A stretch of 11,129 nucleotides of DNA from Candidatus Rifleibacteriota bacterium. Its GTDB lineage: Bacteria > Riflebacteria > Ozemobacteria > Ozemobacterales > Ozemobacteraceae. How positions within the stretch are numbered: the first letter of the stretch is position 1; every line of letters starts with the position of its first letter. The stretch covers positions 1-11,129 of the forward strand of contig JAFXRA010000220.1 of assembly GCA_017526725.1 (NCBI GenBank), given 5' to 3'. The notes beneath the pieces were generated by a model. The model saw nothing but the letters and a program-made list of their open reading frames with translations, ran no database searches and was not told the DNA's origin. The position numbers were made by a program, and so were the translations under genes. Positions 1-7,165 of this stretch are shown here, piece by piece.

Positions 1-126
1 GAGCGGACAGTAGACGCGAGACCTTCTATTCTCCGCACAAGGCTCGTTCCCTCAAAGTCTATTCGTAGGTACAAATTAACAGAGACCGCGGAGGAGAATA
101 AGGTCGAACAAGCAAACTATCCGCTC
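1..126. other. Long imperfect stem-loop, possible structured RNA (unassigned)
   Basis: Bases 1-7 (GAGCGGA) are the exact reverse complement of 120-126 (TCCGCTC). Inside, GACCTT-CT-ATTCTC at 20-33 pairs with GAGAATAAGGTC at 94-105, leaving a CT bulge, and CGC 34-36 can pair with GCG 88-90. Between the two helices lie facing unpaired strands of about 12 and 14 nt, and the apex is a large loop region with a possible GTCT/AGAC pairing. A closing stem, an internal bubble and a long apical arm recall the outline of 6S RNA, but I see no sequence signature of 6S, RNase P, SRP or tmRNA. The window edge cuts the element and the strand is unknown. No coding frame here is convincing. Confidence 0.35.
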
Positions 127-143
127 CTCTGCTCTATAATTAC

Positions 144-246
144 GCAAAGCTATGCTTTGCTCCCCCTTCAGTCAGCAAGCTGACAGCTTCCCCACCATCG
201 TGGGGCAGCATCTTCAAGAAGAAACATCAAGTAGGGGCTTTAGAAG
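144..246. repeat. Intergenic repeat copy, GTCAGC-hairpin family
   Basis: This block downstream of flgL holds a perfect 7-bp hairpin (GCAAAGC-TAT-GCTTTGC, 144-160). It is followed by CAGTCAGCAAGCTGACAGCT and a CCCCACCATCGTGGGG palindrome, and ends in GGGCTTTAG. In reverse complement it matches the copy at 3373-3475 through AGCTGTCAGCTTGCTGACTG and the adjoining palindromic hairpin. Its CTAAAG end also resembles the ends of the copies at 3504-3670 and 5774-5947. Similar GTCAG-hairpin repeats with GGGGAGCTGTCAG cores occur in many gut bacterial genomes, which I recall and have not searched. Confidence 0.6.
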
Positions 247-251
247 AGCAT

Positions 252-283
252 AAAAAAAGCTGGCTTTAAGCCAGCTTTTTCTT
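252..283 (-). terminator. Rho-independent terminator of flgL
   Basis: An 11-bp perfect stem (254-264 with 270-280, core AGCTGGC/GCCAGCT) encloses a 5-nt TTTAA loop. On the minus strand it is followed by seven U residues (252-258). It begins nine bases past the flgL stop codon and ends the flagellar transcript. The T-run on the other side (276-283) means it could also stop transcription coming from the left. Confidence 0.9.
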
Positions 284-291
284 ATGTAGTA

Positions 292-3200
292 TCAAAGGAA
301 ATCTAAGAGCGAGGTCTGCATCAGACGAGCTCCGACTTGCAACGAAGCCTGATAAGTGGTTTCCCATCCTGACATCTGAATGATGGCTTCTGTCATATCA
401 ATATCTTCAACGTTGGTGAGCATTGTCTTCAGATTCATGTTGATGCTTTCAATCTTAGTCTTGGTAGTATCAACTCTGTTGGTCTTTGCCCCAACTTCAT
501 CGTGAACTATCAAAATTCTTTCCAAGGCTTCATCAATCTGGGGAAGATTTATATTAGAAACTGCCCATTCATCGCACCTAAGCATATTATCTCTCAAATC
601 CATAAGAGTAGAGAACAAAGACTGAGTACTACCTAAGCCAAGTGCTGAAGCCGTAGCTGGTTCGCCAGAAATATCTACTACCTTTATATAAGGCTGATTA
701 ATAGTATTAGTCAGATTGAGGTGCTTTCCATCTTCAGAAATCCAGGCAGTTAAGTGAAGAGTCAAATCTGTGTTGGAAAGCTTATCCATAACATCGCCGA
801 TGGTTCGACAACCTGTCAAATCTATTTCAAGAGATTTTTCACCGCTCTGAACATAAACCTTGCCAGCAGGAACACTACCATTAACGCATGAAGTCAAAAG
901 CGTGTCTCTAGTAACGGCTGGGTCTAAGTCTTTTCCAACAAGAACATTATCTACAGTTCTTCCCTTAATGCCAAGGTCGAAAGCACAGGTGCTGTCACAG
1001 TCGATAACTTCTAATTTGCCTGAGGCACCATGATTTTTATCTACTATTTCGATACCGTTTTTATCAGCATTAATTCTTGCTTCAACGTAGATTCCGTTTT
1101 CCGGGTCATTAATCTTATTTAAAACATCTTTTACAGTAGAACAGCCACGCAAGTCTATTGCAGAGAAATGTCCAGCCTTGTCTGTAATTCTGATAATACC
1201 AAGGTTAACGCCACTTGTATTCCAGGTCCTATTAGAATTAAGATCTGAAAGCTTGGTTTCTTCTGTCAAAACAGGGTCTAAATCTATAGAACCTTCGAGA
1301 GTTGGCAAAGAAGCAACTGTTAAAGGGTGACCAGTAATAGTATCGTTCTGATAGTTGCTGGCTCCCTTAACAAACCCAAGCTGATAAGCAGTATTGGTAT
1401 TTTCACCCACAGACAAACCGAAGTTGCCGCCAACGGCTCTTGGGTCGGTAATTACAATTCGTCTTTCAGAAGCATCCCAGGAAGCAGCAAAGTGATCATC
1501 ATCGTTAATTGCTTTTATAACATCGCCAACAGTCTTGCAACCAGAAAGATCAATCTGGTATCCGACCTTGTCAGCACCTGTAATCTTAATGAAACCAATG
1601 TCAGGCGGGTTGGTAAGGTCCTCAAGAAGTGTGGTTTCATCTACAAGACCACCGCCAACACTGGTCAAAGTATCGCCGATAACAGTATTGCCCTTAGTAG
1701 ATTTCAGCAAACCCAAAGAATTTGCAATTGTAGTATTTTCACGAATCTTGATTGGGTCTGTTCCAACATATTCAGTAATCTGAAAACTTTCAGTGCCAAT
1801 AGTGTTATCGACTATTTTTAGTCTGTTGGAATTGGTATCCCATGATGCTACCTGAGCGCCGCCTGTTGCTGTATTTATGGCTTCGATCAGTTCGGTAGGA
1901 GAATAGATGTTTTCCAATTTTACGGTAGTAGTATTGCCGTCATGACCTGTAATATTGATGTAGCCGTTTTCCACGCCGTCACCATTATTGGCGAACTCAT
2001 AAGGGTCTGCTTCATACTGAATATATTTATCGTAGTAAGAATACATCGTATCGCCAGTTCCAACATTCTGCAAAATACCGTAATCTTCTGCAACATGAGA
2101 AGGAAGGTCTTTAACATAAAGCTGAGTTTTTATGGAAGTGACAGAAAATTCGCCTTTGCCGTTAGTGAGGTCGTTGAGTTCGATACGGTTGTTAATCATA
2201 TCGAATCTGGCATTAACAACGGCTCCGCCATTCAAAGAGTTGATTGCATCAAGAACATCTTTTACTGTTGTACAGCCTTCTACATTGACACGATAGTTAT
2301 TACCGTCTCTGGTGTTGAGATTTAAGTAACCTTCTGCAATACCAAGACCATTGTTTAAATCAGTTAAATTAGTATATTCGGAACGCATAGCCGGGTCAGA
2401 AAGCCCTATAAGCAAATCAGACTGCCCAGCATTTCTATAAATCCCCAAAGAAACTGCTGTGTCTGATGGAACCTCTTCGATTCCGGCTACAAAAGAACGA
2501 GAATCGTTTATGATTCCGATTACGTCATCAATAGTATGAGCTGTGGTCAAGTCAATCTTATGGTCTATGCCAGCAGCATCGGTAATATAGATTAAACCTT
2601 TGTCTACCCCTTCCCCATTGTTAAGAACACAGGTTGAAGTGCTCTTTTCTATTGGTGGGTAGGAATAGGAAAAAGTCGGAGTTCCGCTGATTTTTTCGGC
2701 AGAATCTACGCCAAAGAACATTTCTAAGCCCGTAATGCTTTTTTCTATAGTAGCATGATTATCAATCTGAGAAGTCATTCTAACATTATTGCCGTGGTAT
2801 TGAACATTTACAGGGCTTGTAATATTAACTCTATCTCTGAATTCGCCCAGAGCATAATTGACCATATTTGCATTATATCTGGGGTCTTGCCCCATATCGT
2901 AGGTAATTGGCTTCTGATCGGTAATACTGCCACCAAAAATATATTCATTATTAACTTTAGTGTTAGCTATATTAACTACTTCTAAAAGAAGCTGGTCAAT
3001 TTCTTTTGCAATAGCATCTCTGTCTATTTCAACAGTTGTGTCTGTGGCGCCTTCGATGGCAAGTTCTCTGATACGCTGAATAATAGATTCCAAGGAGGTT
3101 AAAGAAGAATCGGTAGTGTTATACCAATCTTTAGTATGTTCAATGTTTCTGACATACTGTTTGTTTTCGTTGATTTCGGAGCTGTATTCCATAGTCAGAG

Positions 3201-3339
3201 CATTGTCTACAGGATTTTCTGAAGCTCTGAGGTATTTGTTACCTGAGCTTATTTTGCTCTGAAGCTCACTTAAAGATGTATTGTTGCGATTAATCTGGTT
3301 TACAAACGAATTGTAAACCCACTGATTTGTAATACGCAT
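292..3339 (-). CDS. flgL: FlgL, flagellar hook-associated protein 3 (greatly enlarged)
   Basis: FlgL is the second hook-filament junction protein. It sits between FlgK and the filament, is exported by the flagellar type III system and is chaperoned by FlgN. The N-terminal ~140 residues (MRITNQWVYNS, then SKISSGNKYLRASENPVDNA) and the C-terminal ~105 (EVGAKTNRVDTTKTKIES through LQVGARLMQTSLLDFL) are the flagellin-like D0/D1 helices. Usual length is about 300-500 residues; here it is 1015. The surplus, roughly residues 240-903, is six diverged units of about 80-95 residues spaced about 120 apart. Each has the pattern G-x-(I/L)-x-(I/L)-T…DL-x-G-C-x-T-(V/I)-x-DV-(I/L)-x-x-IN, typical of the flagellin hook-IN motif. 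Four units keep the GC-T cysteine, which is unusual for an extracellular axial protein. AAGGAGC lies 7 nt before the ATG. It is probably co-transcribed with flgK, with no terminator between them. Family assignment is firm; the role of the repeats is unknown. Confidence 0.95.
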   Translation of the reverse strand: MRITNQWVYNSFVNQINRNNTSLSELQSKISSGNKYLRASENPVDNALTMEYSSEINENKQYVRNIEHTKDWYNTTDSSLTSLESIIQRIRELAIEGATDTTVEIDRDAIAKEIDQLLLEVVNIANTKVNNEYIFGGSITDQKPITYDMGQDPRYNANMVNYALGEFRDRVNITSPVNVQYHGNNVRMTSQIDNHATIEKSITGLEMFFGVDSAEKISGTPTFSYSYPPIEKSTSTCVLNNGEGVDKGLIYITDAAGIDHKIDLTTAHTIDDVIGIINDSRSFVAGIEEVPSDTAVSLGIYRNAGQSDLLIGLSDPAMRSEYTNLTDLNNGLGIAEGYLNLNTRDGNNYRVNVEGCTTVKDVLDAINSLNGGAVVNARFDMINNRIELNDLTNGKGEFSVTSIKTQLYVKDLPSHVAEDYGILQNVGTGDTMYSYYDKYIQYEADPYEFANNGDGVENGYINITGHDGNTTTVKLENIYSPTELIEAINTATGGAQVASWDTNSNRLKIVDNTIGTESFQITEYVGTDPIKIRENTTIANSLGLLKSTKGNTVIGDTLTSVGGGLVDETTLLEDLTNPPDIGFIKITGADKVGYQIDLSGCKTVGDVIKAINDDDHFAASWDASERRIVITDPRAVGGNFGLSVGENTNTAYQLGFVKGASNYQNDTITGHPLTVASLPTLEGSIDLDPVLTEETKLSDLNSNRTWNTSGVNLGIIRITDKAGHFSAIDLRGCSTVKDVLNKINDPENGIYVEARINADKNGIEIVDKNHGASGKLEVIDCDSTCAFDLGIKGRTVDNVLVGKDLDPAVTRDTLLTSCVNGSVPAGKVYVQSGEKSLEIDLTGCRTIGDVMDKLSNTDLTLHLTAWISEDGKHLNLTNTINQPYIKVVDISGEPATASALGLGSTQSLFSTLMDLRDNMLRCDEWAVSNINLPQIDEALERILIVHDEVGAKTNRVDTTKTKIESINMNLKTMLTNVEDIDMTEAIIQMSGWETTYQASLQVGARLMQTSLLDFL

Positions 3340-3372
3340 TTTGTTTGCTCCTTATACCGTTTATCTACTATC

Positions 3373-3475
3373 CGTCATTGCGAGCCTTTGAAGCTCCTCC
3401 ACGAATGGTGGGGGAGCTGTCAGCTTGCTGACTGAGGGGGCTGCAATGCTAAGCATTGCAGTGGCGTGGCAATCC
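3373..3475. repeat. Intergenic repeat CGTCATTGCGAG…CGTGGCAATCC
   Basis: A roughly 103-bp element lies in the 388-bp flgK-flgL gap. It opens with CGTCATTGCGAG and closes with CGTGGCAATCC, ends that are loosely inverted to each other. Inside are a GGGGAGCTGTCAG core with a GTCAGC-TT-GCTGAC hairpin and a perfect TGCAATGC-TAA-GCATTGCA hairpin (3442-3460). The outer ends resemble dispersed TCATTGCGAG/GGCAATCC repeats known from several unrelated bacteria (recalled, not searched). It matches the copy at 144-246 in the opposite orientation. Confidence 0.65.
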
Positions 3476-3480
3476 AGTTT

Positions 3481-3670
3481 TTAGAGATAAGAGATTGTGA
3501 TTTCTAAAGGCTCCACTTGAGGGGAGCTGTCAGACGAATGTCTGACTGAGGGGTGAAGTAATTATAGTAAACTCTTGTTCTTTGGCTTTATTTATACGCT
3601 ATCGCTAAACAAGGTTTGCTATAGTTCGGTCACCCTCTCTTTAATTCTCTCCCTCAAGGGAGAGCTTTAG
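3481..3670. repeat. Direct repeat copy A with inverted ends (MITE-like)
   Basis: This block lies between flgK and flgL. A short AGAGATAAGAGA tract leads into a 167-bp unit (3504-3670) that begins CTAAAGGCTCCACTTGAGGG and ends CTCCCTCAAGGGAGAGCTTTAG-like, so its two ends form imperfect terminal inverted repeats of about 24 bp. Inside are a GTCAGAC-GAAT-GTCTGAC hairpin and a unique-looking stretch. The same unit, including the preceding tract, recurs in the same orientation at 5751-5947, before flgK. About 150 bp are nearly identical (3481-3632 against 5751-5904), and the right parts then diverge. No coding frame is evident. Confidence 0.75.
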
Positions 3671-3727
3671 AGAGAACTTCTTAATAATGTAACTAATTGA
3701 TTAACATTTACGCCAAACAACTCAAGC

Positions 3728-5731
3728 TTAAATCATCCCATTGATGATTTTATCAAGCATTTCATCTATTGTGGTTACGCACTTGGCTGCAGCATTATAA
3801 GCGTGCTGGAACTTAATCAAGTTAGAGAGTTCCTCGTCTAATGAAACTCCAGCTTGAGCAGAACGCTGACTTTCAAGCTGTGTCATAATATTGGTGCTGT
3901 AAGTCAGTTCGTTTTCCATTTTCTGGCTCTTAGCAGCAAGAGCAGTAACAATTTCGTTATAGTAATCATTGAAAGTAGATTTTCCATCATTAAAGAAACA
4001 AGTCTGCTTTAACTGAGCGATAAGAATTGCGTTAGAACCATCACCAACACCATTGAAAGTCGGGAGTCTGTCGGTTTCATTTATGAAACTGCCGCCAGCA
4101 CAAGCGATTGTAGTAAGATCTCTTGTGATAAAGTCTTCCAACGACATATTTGCAATACATTCTTTATAAGGACTGTTTGGGTCACCAGATTGATAATAAG
4201 TAAAGAAATTTCTATTTGTTTGACCGTCTAGACCGTAGCCAATTCTGTGAATAGAGTTGGTTTCTGTCATGATTGAATAGGCAAGTTTATTGAAACCGTC
4301 TATAAGAGTTTGAATATCTCCATCTCTTGTTTCAAGCAAAGCTTTAAGCTTACCACCAGTAATAGTCGGGCGCAAATCCATAGTGGCAACACCAACTTTT
4401 TTAAGTGTAATGGTTACTCCATCAATAACAGAAACTTCATTACCCTGAGTAACATATTCTTTGTCACCGAAATTGAAGATACAATCCTGAGCCTTAACAT
4501 GGTCCTGAAGATTCAAGACTTTGAAAAGATTACTTGTTCCATCTGTTGTACAAATCTTATTAGCTGTTCCTGTCTGAGTAGCATTCATAATCAACTGCCC
4601 AGATTCGTTAATATGAGCTTCTATACCAAGATTTGCCTCATTAATGGTCTTAGCCAAATCTTTCATAGTAGTATGTTCTGCATCAAGATAAAAACCTCTG
4701 CCATTAATTACAAAAGAGCCGCTTGTAATTCCAAAATCAGAAAGAGGCCCCGTTAATGGGTGATAAGTAAGAAATGAATATTGGGAATGAGCTTTCGCAA
4801 CTTGAGAAACAGTAACAGTAACATTGTTCAGTGAAACTGTATGATCTAATACTGCTGTAGCTACTTCTGGGTTATCTGAATATTCCGGATAGCCTTTATG
4901 GTCAGTTCCTGTTACAGTACTGCCAAGCTCTGAATTCTTCAATTCTACTCTTAAATCTTTGAAATATTCATGCTGAACCAAAGTGTGGGTTCCAACACTA
5001 ACAGTCAGTTCGCCTTTTGTATTGTAAAAAGAATCTATATCAACCAGTTCTGCAAGGTCTTCCAATGCAACCTGGCGTTTATCGCGAAGTTCGTTTGCTG
5101 TTTCCCCAGCAACTTCAGAACGTGCAATTTCTCTGTTTAAATCAGCAATATACTGACCTAAGGTATTAATTTCCTTAACGCAGTCTTGAATCTGGTTTTC
5201 AATACTGCCCTGTGAAGTCTTAAAATTCTTGCCCTGTAAAAGTCTAAGCTGGCTGTCTACTTCTTTAAAAATACTAATCAAGCTGTTAGATTCTTCGATA
5301 AGATTTCTTCTTAAGGCTGTATCAGAAGGGTCGTTAGCCAAATCCTGCCAGGCAGCCCAATACTGGTCTAATTCATCAGCTATACTTACTTTGCCAGGTT
5401 CGTTAATAATGCTTTCTACCTGTTTCAACAAAGTGTTTGATGTATCATTGAAAGAATTTGTGGAAGTTTCGTTAACAATCTTTGCGTTCATGTAAACATC
5501 ACGCATTGCTTCGACAGAATTTACACTAACACCGTTACCTACTGCAGGGCTTACTGTTGAGGTATGCATACCATGAATCAAATAAGCCTTGTTGGAAGAC
5601 ATTACGGCTCTTTGTCTTGTATAGCCTTCTGTATTGGCGTTTGCAATGTTGTTACTGGTCACTTCCATAGCGGCTCTTTGGGCAAAGATTCCGCTTTTAG
5701 CTATATTCAAACCAGAAAATGAATTAGCCAT
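3728..5731 (-). CDS. flgK: FlgK, flagellar hook-associated protein 1
   Basis: FlgK is the first hook-filament junction protein. It is exported by the flagellar secretion system and capped on the hook before FlgL is added. The N-terminus carries the axial-protein signature (FSGLNIAKSGI, then SNNIANANTEGYTRQRAV at about 26-43, and GVSVNSVEAMRD near 67). Residues 100-230 are helical D1-type sequence. Residues about 330-385 form a hook-IN-like module resembling the FlgL repeats. The C-terminal helix LIKFQHAYNAAAKCVTTIDE (638-657) is the classic D0 end. At 667 residues it is somewhat longer than the usual 450-650. AAGGAGG lies 6 nt before the ATG. The nearest good promoter is a sigma28-type site about 480 bp upstream (6209-6236), beyond two repeat elements. 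flgL follows 388 bp downstream without a terminator. Confidence 0.96.
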   Translation of the reverse strand: MANSFSGLNIAKSGIFAQRAAMEVTSNNIANANTEGYTRQRAVMSSNKAYLIHGMHTSTVSPAVGNGVSVNSVEAMRDVYMNAKIVNETSTNSFNDTSNTLLKQVESIINEPGKVSIADELDQYWAAWQDLANDPSDTALRRNLIEESNSLISIFKEVDSQLRLLQGKNFKTSQGSIENQIQDCVKEINTLGQYIADLNREIARSEVAGETANELRDKRQVALEDLAELVDIDSFYNTKGELTVSVGTHTLVQHEYFKDLRVELKNSELGSTVTGTDHKGYPEYSDNPEVATAVLDHTVSLNNVTVTVSQVAKAHSQYSFLTYHPLTGPLSDFGITSGSFVINGRGFYLDAEHTTMKDLAKTINEANLGIEAHINESGQLIMNATQTGTANKICTTDGTSNLFKVLNLQDHVKAQDCIFNFGDKEYVTQGNEVSVIDGVTITLKKVGVATMDLRPTITGGKLKALLETRDGDIQTLIDGFNKLAYSIMTETNSIHRIGYGLDGQTNRNFFTYYQSGDPNSPYKECIANMSLEDFITRDLTTIACAGGSFINETDRLPTFNGVGDGSNAILIAQLKQTCFFNDGKSTFNDYYNEIVTALAAKSQKMENELTYSTNIMTQLESQRSAQAGVSLDEELSNLIKFQHAYNAAAKCVTTIDEMLDKIINGMI

Positions 5732-5750
5732 TGCCAGCCTCCTTATTTTT

Positions 5751-5947
5751 TTAGAGATAAGAGATAAGAGATTCTAAAGGCTCCACTTGAGGGGAGCTGT
5801 CAGACGAATGTCTGACTGAAGGGTGAAGTAATTAAAGTAAACTCTTGTTCTTTGGCTTTATTTATACGCTATCGCTAAACAAGGTTTGCTCTAATTCGGT
5901 CACCACTCCGGCACTTCGTGCCACCTCTCCTCAAGGAGAGGCTTTAG
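5751..5947. repeat. Direct repeat copy B with inverted ends (MITE-like)
   Basis: Second copy of the unit at 3481-3670, lying 7 bp upstream of the flgK Shine-Dalgarno sequence. Heptamer-like GAGATAA repeats (5754-5770) precede the unit 5774-5947, which starts CTAAAGGCTCCACTTGAGGG and ends CTCAAGGAGAGGCTTTAG. It shares the GTCAGAC-GAAT-GTCTGAC hairpin. Its right part contains a GGCACTTCGTGCC palindrome that copy A lacks. It falls in the predicted 5' leader of flgK. Confidence 0.75.
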
Positions 5948-5960
5948 AACAATCACACTA

Positions 5961-5975
5961 CCTATCACCTACCAC
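5961..5975. repeat. Short low-complexity tract CCTATCACCTACCAC
   Basis: This tract lies between repeat B and the MITE-like element. In reverse complement it resembles the GATAAGTGATAGGTGATTGG tract at 10544-10563 beside comF. The two look like independent pieces of the same simple repeat. Confidence 0.4.
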
Positions 5976-5981
5976 TCTGAA

Positions 5982-6160
5982 TAGACTGTCTTAAAACTAG
6001 CTTTTTACCCCGAAATTGGTTTATTGTAATTGTCTACACATTTGTCATAAAAAGTAATTCGTATGGGCTTTAGCTCTGAAAGAATTACGTTTATGACAAT
6101 GTGTAGACTAGGAAAAAATAAACACTAATTATTGAGCAAATTTCGAGTTTTTAGACAGCC
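5982..6160. mobile_element. MITE-like element with 6-bp putative target duplication
   Basis: Left end AGACTGTCTTAAAACT (5983-5998) and right end AGTTTTTAGACAGCCT (6146-6161) are inverted repeats matching at 14 of 16 positions. A second inverted patch (CGAAATT near 6011 and AATTTCG near 6139) lies just inside. TCTGAA stands immediately outside both ends (5976-5981 and 6161-6166) and could be a target-site duplication. GGCTGTCTAAAAAC-type tips resemble the ends of several insertion sequence families. The 179-bp element has no transposase, so it would move only in trans. Its centre is the 77-bp hairpin at 6032-6108. It interrupts the leader between the sigma28 promoter and flgK. Confidence 0.6.
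6032..6108. repeat. Covarying hairpin element, copy 1
   Basis: Left arm 6032-6060 and right arm 6082-6108 are near-perfect inverted repeats: GTCTACACATTTGTCATAAA against TTTATGACAATGTGTAGAC, then AGTAATTC against GAATTAC. They enclose a 21-nt loop with its own GGGC-TTTA-GCTC mini-stem. In the opposite orientation the same architecture and loop (GTATGG…TTAG…CTGAAA) recur at 9695-9768 with different stem bases that still pair. It sits at the exact centre of the MITE-like element. Confidence 0.8.
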
Positions 6161-6208
6161 TCTGAAGAGGTATACCTTTTCAGGGTATTCTATTTTTCCC
6201 TATATTCT

Positions 6209-6236
6209 TTATCGGCTGGTAAGATTCAGGAGTTTA
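6209..6236 (-). promoter_or_regulatory. Sigma28 (FliA/SigD)-type promoter for flgK-flgL
   Basis: On the minus strand, TAAA (6236-6233), a 16-bp spacer and GCCGATAA (6216-6209) match the flagellar sigma factor consensus TAAA-N15/16-GCCGATAA at every core position. Expected start is near 6202. The next gene downstream is flgK, but about 470 bp of leader containing the MITE-like element and repeat B lie between. The same geometry occurs before flgM (9501-9528). Confidence 0.8.
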
Positions 6237-6329
6237 GTACTTTATTTATTTTTTTATCTAAATATTATAAAACAAGAATAATATACTCCAAAACAATGAT
6301 TGCTTACGTAGCGAACTAAAAAAGAAAAA

Positions 6330-6355
6330 CAGCCTCTGATGAAATTCAGAGGCTG
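6330..6355 (-). terminator. Rho-independent terminator of the accessory operon
   Basis: Stem CAGCCTCTGA (6330-6339) pairs perfectly with TCAGAGGCTG (6346-6355) around a 6-nt loop. On the minus strand it is followed by a U-rich run (complement of 6318-6329, AAAAAAGAAAAA with one interruption). It lies 15 bp past the stop codon at 6371. Between it and the sigma28 promoter the sequence is AT-rich with no gene. Confidence 0.88.
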
Positions 6356-6370
6356 CTATTCTAACGTAGA

Positions 6371-7063
6371 TTAATATTGGTTAGTTGAGTTTATATGAGC
6401 AATAAGGTTGTCGGTGTATCTGACAAGAATACTTGCGGCAGTGGTGTCGATACTTTTGCCTGACTGGGCGTTGATTTCGTTTTTCGCTGCTTCCAATATG
6501 TTAATAGCTGGTGTTTTATTGCCTTTTTTCAGACTTTTTAAAGAATTTTCATATTTCTTTGCCAAACTGTTTTTTATTCCGTTGTTCTTAATCAAATCAT
6601 GTTCTTTCATTTGCGTTATTATTAAGTCTGCATTGCTATAGTTTTCGTCTAATGAACAAGTTGCACCTTGCCATGGGATATAGCTCATAAAGGAAATTAA
6701 TGAATCTATGTAGTTTAGTTCAAATTCAATTTCATCTTCACTTGTATATAATCTAATATTTTTAATCTGATTTAACATTATAGATAAAAATCTTTCATTT
6801 GGAAATGCCTTTACATACCTTGCTGTATTCAAAATAGACATTGCATTATGCCTGGCCAAAGGATGACCAGATGGTATAAGAAGTATATTTGGCAACATTT
6901 CTATGTTTTCCATCCCTAATTGTCTTGAATAATTTGCAGTATCTATAGAATGAATGCCACATAAGCAGCCTATTAATTTATCCTGCGTTATAGCGTGACA
7001 AGTTCCTTCATATATATAAACAACAATAATAATAATTAATATCAAACATTTTAAAAATTTCAT
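6371..7063 (-). CDS. Secreted protein with C-terminal FIMAH-like domain
   Basis: The 230-residue product begins with a signal peptide: MKFLKCL, a run of isoleucines and valines, then a likely cut near TCHA/ITQ at residue 24. Residues about 30-155 match no family I know and contain a few cysteines (33, 35, 136). The C-terminal part, about 163-225 (NSLAKKYENSLKSLKKGNK, PAINILEAAKNEINAQSGKS, then two helices ending DNLIAHI), follows the pattern of the FIMAH domain. That domain is often found at the C-terminus of secreted enzymes and surface proteins, so this part is probably an attachment or interaction module. The protein is presumably exported across the inner membrane. CCTCCTC (minus GAGGAGG) lies 8 nt before the ATG. 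The gene starts 3 bp after the last fragment of the metalloprotease gene, so the two form one operon. Function unknown; domain call from pattern memory. Confidence 0.75.
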   Translation of the reverse strand: MKFLKCLILIIIIVVYIYEGTCHAITQDKLIGCLCGIHSIDTANYSRQLGMENIEMLPNILLIPSGHPLARHNAMSILNTARYVKAFPNERFLSIMLNQIKNIRLYTSEDEIEFELNYIDSLISFMSYIPWQGATCSLDENYSNADLIITQMKEHDLIKNNGIKNSLAKKYENSLKSLKKGNKTPAINILEAAKNEINAQSGKSIDTTAASILVRYTDNLIAHINSTNQY

Positions 7064-7066
7064 TTA

Positions 7067-7165
7067 TCATTCCTCCTCAAGAAAGTATGGTATATTTCCG
7101 TTCAAACCTAAAGCACGTATCCATTGGATAGATTCTAATAAGTTGCTATTAGGATATTTATTCAT
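7067..7165 (-). CDS. Small frame, displaced C-terminus of the metalloprotease
   Basis: A 32-residue frame opens with an ATG overlapping the upstream stop codon (TAATG) and ends 3 bp before the next gene. The product begins MNKYPNSNLLES and ends IPYFLEEE. With one more A in the upstream A6 tract it would be read in phase as NLM-NKYPNS, supplying the Met-turn expected after an HExxH zinc site. I therefore read it as the tail of the same protease, not an independent gene. As it stands it could be made only by translational coupling or a -1 shift. Confidence 0.45.
   Translation of the reverse strand: MNKYPNSNLLESIQWIRALGLNGNIPYFLEEE

Noticed and set aside
135..140. TATAAT on the plus strand
   Set aside because: No -35 at a suitable distance and no gene to the right on that strand.
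1675..1682. GCCGATAA on the plus strand, a sigma28-like -10
   Set aside because: It lies inside flgL in antisense orientation and has no TAAA 15-16 bp upstream; chance match.
1327..1821. Plus-strand open frames inside flgL, flgK and other genes
   Set aside because: They are antisense to well-supported genes, have no ribosome sites and show no recognisable protein features.
3361..3368. GTAGATAA on the minus strand as a sigma28 -10 for flgL
   Set aside because: Two mismatches in the box and no TAAA at the right distance.
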